From RGIG8748 sp045646525 (lineage in GTDB: Bacteria; Bacillota; Clostridia; UMGS1810): a stretch of DNA of 64,000 nucleotides. A program made the position numbers and the translations under genes. Shown here piece after piece: positions 57,111-64,000 of the stretch. Location of the stretch: positions 15,192 to 79,191 of the forward strand of contig JAZRKX010000027.1 in NCBI GenBank assembly GCA_045646525.1, given 5' to 3'. The notes beneath the pieces are model-generated. The model had not been told where the DNA came from, searched no databases, and saw only the letters and a program-made list of their open reading frames with translations. The first letter of the stretch is position 1, and every line of letters begins with the position of its first letter.

Positions 57111-58394
57111 GTGTTTAAAACTCTTAGAAATGCCTGGGCTATCCCGGACTTAAGACATAAAATGCTTTACACCTTGCTTATGATTTTTGTATTCAGACTC
57201 GGTTCCTTTATTCCGGTTCCGGGCTTAAGAGAAGGCGCGCTCGCAAGCCTTGTTGCAGATGTGGCAGGCGGCGGCAACAACCTCTTCTCCATGCTTGATG
57301 CATTCTCCGGCGGTGCTTTTGCAAATGCTACAATATTTGCAATGAGTATTACCCCGTATGTTAACTCTTCCATTATAATGCAGCTTCTTACAGTTGCAAT
57401 TCCCGCTTTGGAAAGAATTTCCAAGGAAGGCGAGGAAGGAAGAAAGATAATTGCAAAATGGACTCGCTTCGGTACAGTAATACTGGCGTTCATTCAGGCA
57501 ACAGGACTTTATTTCCTCTTAAAGAGCTATATAATCATTCCTGGTGTTTGGGGCTATATTGCAATTACATTCACATTTACCGCAGGTACAGCATTTCTTA
57601 TGTGGCTTGGCGAACAGATTACAGAAAAGGGTGTTGGTAACGGTATCTCTGTTATCATCTTCTCCGGTATTGTATCGGGTATCCCCACAATGATTTCTGA
57701 AATCTCCAAGAACTTTGCTGCAGGTGCACTTAATATTTGGGCACTTATTGCAATCGTGGTTGTTTCGCTTCTCATGGTTACATTTGTAGTGTTCATGGAC
57801 AATGCAGAAAGAAGAATCCCTGTACAGTATGCCAAGAGAATGGTAGGCAGAAAGATGTATGGCGGTCAGAGCACTCATATTCCGATAAAGGTAGCTATGG
57901 CAGGTGTAATTCCGATTATCTTTGCCATGAGTATTATGAGCTTCCCCGCTACAATAATGGGCTTTATAGGATACACTCCCGGAGCAGGCTTCTGGGGCAA
58001 ATTCTGGAGCTTGTTTACACAGACTTCATGGGTATACATGCTTCTGTATTTCCTGCTTATAGTATTTTTCACATATTTCTATACAGCAATACAGTTCAAT
58101 CCCATCGAAATCGCAAACAATATGAAGAGAAACGGCGGCTTCGTGCCCGGTATAAGACCCGGAAGACCCACAAGCGAATACATCAGCAAGATTCTTACAA
58201 GAATCACCTTAACAGGTGCACTCTTCCTTGGTGTAATAGCCGTTCTTCCTATGATTCTCTCTCAGGTTATAAGCTTCAACTTCTATGCTATAGGCGGCTC
58301 TTCGCTTCTTATCGTAGTAGGTGTTGCGCTTGAGACAACCAAGCAGATAGAATCTCAGATGCTCATGCGTCACTACAAGGGATTCCTTGAATAA
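57111..58394 (+). CDS. secY: Protein translocase subunit SecY
   Basis: 427-residue channel of the Sec translocon with ten membrane segments. Start GTG 57111. The plug/TM2 region shows LFSMLDAFSGGAFANATIFA and the SecA/ribosome-binding cytoplasmic loops include ERRIPVQYAKRMVGRKMYGG and NNMKRNGGFVPGIRPGRPTS. It would export the SLH proteins of the 11-kb element among others. adk follows after 18 bases. Confidence 0.98.
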   Translation: MFKTLRNAWAIPDLRHKMLYTLLMIFVFRLGSFIPVPGLREGALASLVADVAGGGNNLFSMLDAFSGGAFANATIFAMSITPYVNSSIIMQLLTVAIPALERISKEGEEGRKIIAKWTRFGTVILAFIQATGLYFLLKSYIIIPGVWGYIAITFTFTAGTAFLMWLGEQITEKGVGNGISVIIFSGIVSGIPTMISEISKNFAAGALNIWALIAIVVVSLLMVTFVVFMDNAERRIPVQYAKRMVGRKMYGGQSTHIPIKVAMAGVIPIIFAMSIMSFPATIMGFIGYTPGAGFWGKFWSLFTQTSWVYMLLYFLLIVFFTYFYTAIQFNPIEIANNMKRNGGFVPGIRPGRPTSEYISKILTRITLTGALFLGVIAVLPMILSQVISFNFYAIGGSSLLIVVGVALETTKQIESQMLMRHYKGFLE

Positions 58395-58412
58395 ATAACA
58401 GGTGGACTTATT

Positions 58413-59048
58413 ATGAAACTCATCGTGTTGGGTGCTCCCGGTGCCGGTAAAGGCACCCAGGCCAAATTAATAAGTAAAAAATTAAACATACCGGCAATAT
58501 CTACCGGTGCCATAATCCGTGAAGCCATAGAAGAGGGCACAGACTTCGGCAAAAAGGCAAAAGTCTATATAGGCCGAGGCGACCTTCTTCCCGACGAAAT
58601 GGTAATAGGTCTTGTGTCCGAGAGGATAAAGCTCTCTGATTGCAAAAACGGCTTTATCTTAGACGGATTTCCAAGAACTCTTAACCAGGCTGTTACCATG
58701 GAGGAAAGCGGCATTAAGATAGATATGGCATTATCTCTTGAGGTTGAAGATGAGGTTATTGTAGAAAGACTCTCGGGAAGAAGAGAGTGCTCTCATTGCA
58801 GAACTCCGTACCATGTAGTTTCACATCCCCCCAAAAAAGAGGGTGTGTGCGACGAGTGCGGGTCGCAGCTTATAATAAGAGAAGACGATAACCCCGAAAC
58901 TATATTATCGCGTCTTAAGGTATACCACGAAAAGACAGCTCCCCTAAAGGACTTCTTCTCTCGTGAGGGTATTCTTAAGAAGATTCCCGGTAAGGACTCA
59001 ATCGAAGAGACAACCGAAGCAGTTATGGAAGCTCTTAAGAGCCTGTAA
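58413..59048 (+). CDS. adk: Adenylate kinase (zinc-lid type)
   Basis: 211-residue enzyme, AMP + ATP to two ADP. P-loop VLGAPGAGKGTQAKLI, AMP site IRE..., LDGFPRTLNQA, and a lid with zinc cysteines in ECSHCRTPYH ... GVCDECGSQL. The zinc lid is typical of Gram-positives. It sits between secY and map, as in most Firmicutes. Confidence 0.98.
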   Translation: MKLIVLGAPGAGKGTQAKLISKKLNIPAISTGAIIREAIEEGTDFGKKAKVYIGRGDLLPDEMVIGLVSERIKLSDCKNGFILDGFPRTLNQAVTMEESGIKIDMALSLEVEDEVIVERLSGRRECSHCRTPYHVVSHPPKKEGVCDECGSQLIIREDDNPETILSRLKVYHEKTAPLKDFFSREGILKKIPGKDSIEETTEAVMEALKSL

Positions 59049-59063
59049 TACCGGAGGACGAAT

Positions 59064-59822
59064 ATGATATATATAAAGTCGTCAACCGAAATTGCAAGGA
59101 TGAAGATTTCGGGCATGATTGTGCAGGGCGCTCTAAATGAGGTGGCAAAGCACATTTCACCCGGAATCTCTACAAAAGAATTGGACAGTATTGCAAAGAA
59201 ATATATCTTAAGTCAAGGAGCAAAACCGTCTTTTCTGGGATACAACGGATATCCTGCCAGTATATGCGCATCTGTAAACGATGTGGTAATACACGGCATA
59301 CCATCCGACAGAATCTTAAAAGACGGAGACATCGTAAGCATTGATGTCGGTGCCGTAAAGGACGGATACCATGGCGATGCCGCAAGGACCTTTGCCGTAG
59401 GAAATATCTCCTCCGAGGCACAAAGGCTTATAGACACAGCAAAGAAAAGCTTCTTTGAAGGACTTAAATATGCCCGCCACGGCGAAAGGCTCGGCTCCGT
59501 TCAGGCAGCCATCCAAAGATGCGTGGAGGATAATGGATTTGGTATAGTAAGAAGATACTGCGGCCACGGAATAGGCAAGAATATGCACGAAGACCCCGAA
59601 ATCCCCAATCACGGAGAGGCGGGACGAGGCATAAGACTTGTAAAGGGAATGACAATAGCGGTAGAGCCTATGATAACATACGGAAGTTACCACACTACAA
59701 CCCTTAAGGATAACTGGACTGTTGTTACATTAGACGGCAGCCTGAGTGCTCACTATGAGAACACAATCCTTATTACCGACGGTGAGCCTGTGCTTCTTAC
59801 AGCATGTGATGAAGGTGTATAA
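59064..59822 (+). CDS. map: Methionine aminopeptidase, type I
   Basis: 252-residue enzyme that removes initiator Met. Metal ligands are visible in SIDVGAVKDGYHGDAARTF (two Asp), RRYCGHGIGKNMHEDPEIPN (His), MTIAVEPMITYGS (Glu) and the last Glu in HYENTILITD. Pita-bread fold, standard length. CGGAGGA upstream. A small KOW-domain gene starts one base after its stop. Confidence 0.98.
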   Translation: MIYIKSSTEIARMKISGMIVQGALNEVAKHISPGISTKELDSIAKKYILSQGAKPSFLGYNGYPASICASVNDVVIHGIPSDRILKDGDIVSIDVGAVKDGYHGDAARTFAVGNISSEAQRLIDTAKKSFFEGLKYARHGERLGSVQAAIQRCVEDNGFGIVRRYCGHGIGKNMHEDPEIPNHGEAGRGIRLVKGMTIAVEPMITYGSYHTTTLKDNWTVVTLDGSLSAHYENTILITDGEPVLLTACDEGV

Positions 59823-59823
59823 A

Positions 59824-60099
59824 ATGACAACTCATCTGGCGGAATTTGTTTATGCATGTAGCGGCAGAGATACCGCAAAGTGCTTCATAGTAATATCATG
59901 CGGCACAGATTGTGTTTATATTTGTAACGGCAAAAACCGCAGCGTCACAAAGCCCAAGAAGAAAAACCCAAAGCATTTGTGCTTTACGGGTATACGGGCA
60001 GATAAGCTGTATGATGCTCTTTCAAACGGGCAGGAAATTACAAATAAAACGGTAAGATATGCCGTAAGAAAATACGAAGAAGAAAATTCAGGAATATAA
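59824..60099 (+). CDS. KOW-domain RNA-binding protein (L14e-like)
   Basis: 91 residues from ATG 59824, directly after the map stop. The N-terminal half is a KOW-like fold (LAEFVYACSGRDTAKCFIVI) similar to the L14e family, followed by NRSVTKPKKKNPKHLCFTG and a helical tail. From memory, proteins like this lie between map and infA in many Clostridia. Ribosome or rRNA binding is likely from the context but unproved. Confidence 0.82.
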   Translation: MTTHLAEFVYACSGRDTAKCFIVISCGTDCVYICNGKNRSVTKPKKKNPKHLCFTGIRADKLYDALSNGQEITNKTVRYAVRKYEEENSGI

Positions 60100-60113
60100 A
60101 GGGGGTTTTGTAC

Positions 60114-60332
60114 TTGGCAAAGGAAGATGTTTTAGAATTGGAGGGAACAGTCATTGAGGCTCTGCCCAATGCAATGTTCCAGGTAGAATTTGAAAACGGA
60201 CACAGGATATTGGCTCATATTTCCGGAAAGCTCAGAATGAATTTCATAAGAATTCTTCCCGGCGATAAGGTAACAGTTGAGATGAGTCCTTACGATCTTA
60301 CAAGAGGACGAATCACCTGGAGAGCCAAATAA
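60114..60332 (+). CDS. infA: Translation initiation factor IF-1
   Basis: 72-residue OB-fold factor that binds the A site of the 30S. Start TTG 60114 with GGGGG 8 bases upstream; an in-frame TTG at 60108 is too close to it. The sequence AKEDVLELEGTVIEALPNAM, FQVEFENGHRILAHISGKLR and SPYDLTRGRITWR is the family signature. Confidence 0.98.
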   Translation: MAKEDVLELEGTVIEALPNAMFQVEFENGHRILAHISGKLRMNFIRILPGDKVTVEMSPYDLTRGRITWRAK

Positions 60333-60422
60333 GATTTTAATTTGCAGTATATCAATTCATAGATGTGTTAATTATTAAGTTAGAGTACAAAGGAAAAACG
60401 TACTCATAAGGAGGTAGCCAAA

Positions 60423-60536
60423 ATGAAGGTAAGACCATCAGTAAAACCAATGTGCGAAAAGTGCAAAATAATCAAGAGAAAAGGTAAAATCATGGTTATT
60501 TGCGAAAATCCCAAGCACAAACAAAGACAGGGCTGA
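60423..60536 (+). CDS. rpmJ: 50S ribosomal protein L36
   Basis: 37-residue protein read from ATG 60423 (AAGGAGG upstream), too short for usual ORF calls. MKVRPSVKPMCEKCKIIKRK, then VICENPKHKQRQG: three Cys and one His (C11, C14, C27, H32) bind zinc. Canonical place between infA and rpsM. Confidence 0.98.
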   Translation: MKVRPSVKPMCEKCKIIKRKGKIMVICENPKHKQRQG

Positions 60537-60682
60537 TTTTTAAACGCCCTATGCTGCAAAGCAGCGAGAACTCATTTAGGCTTATAGCTGTAAGGGAGCG
60601 GCTGCACGAACAATAGTTTGTGAACCCTTCGGTTATGAAATATAGTTATTTGATTATTAAACCAGGAGGTGCAAAAAAGCTA

Positions 60683-61051
60683 ATGGCAAGATTAGCAGGT
60701 GTAGACTTACCTAACGGAAAGAGAGTTGAATACGGCCTTACCTATGTATACGGTATCGGCGTAAAGAGCTCCAACAAGATTTTAGCAGAAGCCGGTGTTA
60801 ATCCTGACACCAGAGTTAAAGATTTAACAGAAGATGAGCTTTCCAAGATAAGAGAAATCATCGACAGAGATTATACTGTTGAAGGTGACTTAAGAAGACA
60901 GATAGCTCTTGATATCAAACGCCTTATAGAAATCGGTTGCTACAGAGGACTTCGTCACAGAAGAGGTCTTCCCGTAAGAGGACAGAACACCAAGAATAAC
61001 GCAAGAACAAGAAAAGGTCCTAAGAGAACAATCGCAGGCAAGAAGAAATAA
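60683..61051 (+). CDS. rpsM: 30S ribosomal protein S13
   Basis: 122-residue 30S head protein that contacts P-site tRNA and bridges to L5. True start ATG 60683 (ARLAGVDLPNGKRVEYGLTY); upstream in-frame starts lie in non-conserved sequence. AGGAGGT is about 12 bases upstream, somewhat far. RGLRHRRGLPVRGQNTKNNA marks the C-terminus. The 146 bases before it hold no other gene. Confidence 0.97.
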   Translation: MARLAGVDLPNGKRVEYGLTYVYGIGVKSSNKILAEAGVNPDTRVKDLTEDELSKIREIIDRDYTVEGDLRRQIALDIKRLIEIGCYRGLRHRRGLPVRGQNTKNNARTRKGPKRTIAGKKK

Positions 61052-61067
61052 GAAGGAGGGAAATTAA

Positions 61068-61457
61068 ATGGCTCAGGTTAAGAGAACTCGTAAGAGAAAA
61101 GAAAAGAAAAACATTGAACGCGGAGCTGTTCATATTCGCTCCACTTTTAACAACACAATCGTAACCATCACAGACGTGCAGGGTAATGCACTTTCTTGGG
61201 CATCTTCGGGCGGCCTTGGTTTCAGAGGAAGCAAGAAGAGCACACCGTTTGCATCGCAGATGGCAGCAGAAACAGCTGCTAAGGCTGCTATGGAACACGG
61301 TCTTAAGTCCGTAGAAGTATATGTTAAGGGTCCCGGTGCCGGCAGAGAAGCAGCTATTCGTGCTCTCCAGACAGCAGGACTTGAAGTAACAATGATTAAA
61401 GATGTAACTCCGATTCCTCACAACGGTTGCAGACCGCCTAAGAGAAGAAGAGTCTGA
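61068..61457 (+). CDS. rpsK: 30S ribosomal protein S11
   Basis: 129-residue platform protein. HIRSTFNNTIVTITDVQGNA, then SSGGLGFRGSKKSTPFASQM and DVTPIPHNGCRPPKRRRV are strongly conserved. AAGGAGG upstream. Order rpsM-rpsK-rpsD-rpoA-rplQ is the alpha operon. Confidence 0.98.
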   Translation: MAQVKRTRKRKEKKNIERGAVHIRSTFNNTIVTITDVQGNALSWASSGGLGFRGSKKSTPFASQMAAETAAKAAMEHGLKSVEVYVKGPGAGREAAIRALQTAGLEVTMIKDVTPIPHNGCRPPKRRRV

Positions 61458-61478
61458 TTTTAGAGGAGGTGTAAATAC

Positions 61479-62105
61479 ATGGCACGTTATACAGGCGCGG
61501 TATGCCGTCTCTGCAGAAGAGAGGGTCAGAAACTTTTCTTAAAGGGCTCCAGATGCTATAGTGAAAAGTGCGCAATAAACAAGAGAGAATATGCTCCCGG
61601 TCAGCACGGCCAGAGCAGAAAGAAGCTTTCCGAATACGGACTTCAGCTTCGTGAAAAGCAGAAAGCAAAGAGATACTACGGTGTTCTTGAAAGCCAGTTC
61701 GCACATTATTTCGAACTCGCAAACAAGAGAAGCGGTGTAACAGGTGAAAACCTCTTACAGGTACTCGAAAGCCGTTTGGACAATGTAGTTTACAGACTCG
61801 GTTTTGCTCTTTCCAGAGCAGAAGCAAGACAGCTCGTTGTACACGGTCACTTCCAGATTAACGGCAAGAAGGTAAATATCCCCTCTTACCTCGTTAAACC
61901 CGGCGAAGTGGTAAGCTTAAAGGAAAACAGCAGATCTCTTCCCAAGATTAAGGCTATTTTGGAAGAAACCGAAGGTAAGGCTGTTCCTAAGTGGCTTGAC
62001 CTTGACACAAACACCATGCAGGCGAAGGTTGTAGCTTTGGCTCAGAGAGACGACATCGACTTAGACATCGCAGAACATCTCATTGTCGAGTTGTATTCTA
62101 AATAA
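61479..62105 (+). CDS. rpsD: 30S ribosomal protein S4 (zinc-binding form)
   Basis: 208-residue primary 16S-binding protein. The N-terminal zinc module has four Cys in VCRLCRREG ... RCYSEKCAI, and an S4 domain follows with LESRLDNVVYRLGFALSRAE and LVVHGHFQINGKKVNIPSYL. AGGAGGTG upstream. It may autoregulate the alpha operon as in other bacteria; no site was identified. Confidence 0.98.
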   Translation: MARYTGAVCRLCRREGQKLFLKGSRCYSEKCAINKREYAPGQHGQSRKKLSEYGLQLREKQKAKRYYGVLESQFAHYFELANKRSGVTGENLLQVLESRLDNVVYRLGFALSRAEARQLVVHGHFQINGKKVNIPSYLVKPGEVVSLKENSRSLPKIKAILEETEGKAVPKWLDLDTNTMQAKVVALAQRDDIDLDIAEHLIVELYSK

Positions 62106-62158
62106 TAAGGCTACCCTCAAATATATAATAATTATGGTATTTGAATGGAGGGTTAAAT

Positions 62159-63112
62159 ATGATCGAAATGGTGAAACCGGGTCTCGAAAGAGTCGACGAC
62201 AAAACAGATCCCAGTTACGCTAAATTTGAAGTACAGCCTCTCGAAAGAGGTTACGGTACTACCTTGGGTAACGCACTCAGAAGAGTGCTCTTATCCTCGC
62301 TCCCCGGTGCTGCTCCCACAAGCGTTAAGATTGAGGGCGTTCTCCATGAATTCTCCACAATCCCCGGCGTTAAAGAGGATGTTACAGAGATTATCTTAAA
62401 CATCAAGAGAATCATTGCCAAGGTTCATACCGATACTCCCAAGACCGTTTATATAGAAGCAAACGGCGCAGGAGAGGTTAAGGCTGAAAACATAGTAACA
62501 GACCATGAGATAGACATCATAAACGGCGACTTGCACATCGCTACCTTAAGCGACAAGGCAAGACTGTATATGGAAATTGTCTTCGAAAACGGCAGAGGCT
62601 ATGTAACAAGTGAAAAGAACAAAGAGAAGATGCAGAATGTAATAGGCGTAATTCCTGTAGACTCTGTATACTCTCCCGTAGACAAGGTGAACTACACAGT
62701 TTCCAACTTCCGTGTAGGTCAGATTACCGACTACGATAAGCTTACACTTGAAATCTTCACAGACGGAACTATTGCTCCCGAAGATGCACTTTCCTTGAGC
62801 TCCAAGATTATTACAGAGCACATGAACCTCTTTACCGACCTTTCCGATGATATCGCAAACACAGATATCATGGTAGAGACCAAAGAGGAAACCAAGGACA
62901 AGGTACTCGAAACAACAATCGAAGAACTCGATTTGTCTGTTCGTTCCTTTAACTGCCTTAAGAGAGCAGGCATCAATACGGTTGCTGACTTAGTTTCCAA
63001 GTCTGAAGCAGAGATGATGAGAGTCAGAAACCTCGGTAGAAAATCCTTAGAGGAAGTTGTGGGCAAGATTACTTCTCTCGGACTGGAATTTTCCAAGGAA
63101 TATGACGAATAA
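62159..63112 (+). CDS. rpoA: RNA polymerase subunit alpha
   Basis: 317 residues. Start ATG 62159 with GGAGGG 6 bases upstream. The N-terminal dimerisation domain has EPLERGYGTTLGNALRRVLL-like sequence (here beginning VQPLERGYGTTLGNALRR), and the C-terminal domain has the UP-element-binding helix-hairpin-helix LKRAGINTVADLVSKSEAEM, RNLGRKSLEEV. Standard length for Firmicutes. Confidence 0.98.
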   Translation: MIEMVKPGLERVDDKTDPSYAKFEVQPLERGYGTTLGNALRRVLLSSLPGAAPTSVKIEGVLHEFSTIPGVKEDVTEIILNIKRIIAKVHTDTPKTVYIEANGAGEVKAENIVTDHEIDIINGDLHIATLSDKARLYMEIVFENGRGYVTSEKNKEKMQNVIGVIPVDSVYSPVDKVNYTVSNFRVGQITDYDKLTLEIFTDGTIAPEDALSLSSKIITEHMNLFTDLSDDIANTDIMVETKEETKDKVLETTIEELDLSVRSFNCLKRAGINTVADLVSKSEAEMMRVRNLGRKSLEEVVGKITSLGLEFSKEYDE

Positions 63113-63148
63113 TTAGGATATATCAATAGTACAAAGGAGGTTTATCTA

Positions 63149-63490
63149 ATGCCCGGTACAAGAAAGCTTGGTCGTGCTTCCGACCACAGAGACGCTATGC
63201 TCAGAAACCTTGTTACCTCTCTCTTAGAAAACGGTAAGATAGAGACAACACTCGAAAAGGCTAAAGAAACAAGATGCATGGCTGAAAAGATGATTACATT
63301 AGGCAAAGAAAATACATTGCACACCAGAAGACAGGCTCTTTCCTACATCACAAAGGAAGATGTTGTTACAAAGGTGTTCACTGAGATTGCTCCCAAATAC
63401 GCAGAAAGAAACGGCGGCTACACAAGAATCCTCAAGTTAGGACCCAGACGCGGTGATGCTGCAGAAATGGCAATCATTGAATTAGTGTAA
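63149..63490 (+). CDS. rplQ: 50S ribosomal protein L17
   Basis: 113-residue protein near the tunnel exit, last gene of the operon. MPGTRKLGRASDHRDAMLRN, ENGKIETTLEKAKETR and YTRILKLGPRRGDAAEMAII are the family features. AAGGAGG upstream. A strong terminator follows 12 bases after the stop. Confidence 0.98.
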   Translation: MPGTRKLGRASDHRDAMLRNLVTSLLENGKIETTLEKAKETRCMAEKMITLGKENTLHTRRQALSYITKEDVVTKVFTEIAPKYAERNGGYTRILKLGPRRGDAAEMAIIELV

Positions 63491-63502
63491 TTATAAAATT
63501 AA

Positions 63503-63543
63503 GGTGCTGTAAAAACAATTCGTTTTTACAGCACCTCTTTTTT
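63503..63543 (+). terminator. Terminator of the S10-spc-alpha operon
   Basis: 14-bp stem GGTGCTGTAAAAAC / GTTTTTACAGCACC around AATTC, then TCTTTTTTT. Symmetry suggests it also ends the minus-strand trmO remnant side poorly, if at all. Confidence 0.9.
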
Positions 63544-63554
63544 GTGTACAGATA

Positions 63555-63688
63555 TCAGAAAATGTCGGTTATCACGGCTTTACCGCCGTCTGCTTTAAAT
63601 TCCACATTGTATCCCAAAACGCTCATTTTGTACACTCTCTCGGAGTCGCTTTGATACGCAGGTCTCGGGTCGTTTGATATAATTTGTT
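63555..63688 (-). pseudogene. trmO: C-terminal fragment of a TrmO-like tRNA methyltransferase, cut by an IS
   Basis: On the minus strand a frame ends at TCA 63555-63557 and reads QIISNDPRPAYQSDSERVYK, MSVLGYNVEFKADGGKAVIT, DIF. The DPRPAYQ..D.ERVY motif followed by a short beta domain is that of the TrmO C-terminal domain (tRNA t6A37 methyltransferase, formerly YaeB). The frame meets the end of an ISL3-type insertion sequence at 63689, so the gene is interrupted. Recognition is from memory of the family and moderately sure. Confidence 0.6.
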
Positions 63689-64000
63689 GGCTCTTTGTCA
63701 ATAGTTGGGGTCAAAATTGAATAATGGAATTTTGAGGGCGGTTGCAGCTTTATGCAGCCGCCTTTCCTATGCCTGATTTTTTGTAGTTAAACATATGTAA
63801 TATTCTTTTTCTGAATCTATTAAAATTACGGTATCCGTAAGCGTTTCTTTTTAAAACTTTAATTTTGTTGTTGCATCCTTCTGTAAATGCGTTAGTATAT
63901 GGATAATCAAATGTATTAAATATAGATTTAGACCAGTTTTGCAGTGTTGTTGCACAATCCTGATAATCTTTTAACCTGCTGTTTTGAGCTATTAAAATCC
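63689..64000 (-). mobile_element. ISL3-family insertion sequence, right end (continues beyond the window)
   Basis: The end starts GGCTCTTTGTCAATAGTTGG, a typical ISL3 terminal repeat, at 63689. It contains the C-terminal end of a transposase on the minus strand. The 8 bases AATTTGTT (63681-63688) just outside are the likely target duplication if the other end shows the same bases. Confidence 0.85.
63750..64000 (-). CDS. ISL3-family transposase, C-terminal part
   Basis: The last 82 codons are in the window (stop TTA at 63750-63752). They read DYPYTNAFTEGCNNKIKVLK, RNAYGYRNFNRFRKRILHMF and end GIGKAAA. The TEGCNNKIKVLKR block with the DDE-type catalytic Glu and the YGYRNF.RFR.RI motif identify the ISL3 transposase family. 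The rest of the gene is beyond base 64000, so intactness cannot be judged. Confidence 0.93.
   Translation of the reverse strand, partial: ILIAQNSRLKDYQDCATTLQNWSKSIFNTFDYPYTNAFTEGCNNKIKVLKRNAYGYRNFNRFRKRILHMFNYKKSGIGKAAA

Noticed and set aside
57737..58333. 198-codon frame inside secY
   Set aside because: It lies entirely within the conserved secY sequence in another frame with no start signal.
1..64000. CRISPR arrays, tRNA or rRNA genes
   Set aside because: No regularly spaced repeat arrays, tRNA cloverleafs with conserved arms or rRNA segments were seen.

Overview
The window is a chromosomal segment of a Gram-positive, low- to mid-GC Clostridia member, probably a spore former. The evidence is gene order: miaB-ricA-mutS-mutL-miaA, yggS-sepF-ylmH-divIVA, holB-ricT-trmN6-rsmI, spoIIM-xerD, walRK-yycHI, and a complete S10-spc-alpha ribosomal operon all follow Firmicutes synteny. 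Ribosome binding sites are strong AGGAGG types, GTG and TTG starts are frequent, and S14 is the zinc-binding Firmicutes form. I cannot name the genus.

Layout. 1-10.8 kb: tRNA modification and mismatch repair, then the division cluster. 10.8-11.85 kb: a structured repeat element (copy A) carrying a 42-codon gene behind a terminator-containing leader. 11.9-19.6 kb: CCA transferase, ApbE, holB, ricT, a ferredoxin, trmN6 and rsmI. 19.76-31.70 kb: a cysteine-rich protein gene split into two halves by an 11,089-bp element, which holds two SLH surface proteins (one 1892 aa), other exported or membrane proteins, a serine recombinase and structured element copy B. 31.8-34.1 kb: xerD-like, spoIIM and proC on the minus strand. 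34.3-39.5 kb: a WalRK-type two-component system with YycH and YycI. 39.6-43.7 kb: ybaB, rsmD, coaD, proB, proA. 43.7-47.0 kb: a YgjV-like protein, an SGNH esterase, a citF remnant and two-subunit fumarase. 47.0-47.2 kb: solo repeat module (copy C). 47.5-63.5 kb: one long ribosomal protein operon from rpsJ to rplQ with secY, adk, map, infA and rpoA. 63.5-64 kb: a trmO remnant cut by an ISL3-family insertion sequence.

Two observations stand out. First, the 11,089-bp element sits in the middle of a coding sequence. Joining the gene halves at a shared GA dinucleotide restores a 283-codon reading frame exactly. Joining the two element ends at the same GA rebuilds a perfect 16-GA-16 palindrome, which is what the phage-type site of a serine integrase looks like. 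A sigma-K-like promoter precedes the split gene, so the arrangement resembles the sporulation intervening elements of the skin type, but carrying surface-protein cargo. Its recombinase appears short and may be damaged.

Second, a tiny protein gene occurs twice, at 11395 and 31084. Each copy has its own promoter, a folded leader whose stems are kept by compensatory changes, and an intrinsic terminator just before the ribosome binding site. Between the copies most differences are synonymous. Both are associated with a repeated three-way-junction module whose stems also covary across four examples. I recognise neither as a named family.
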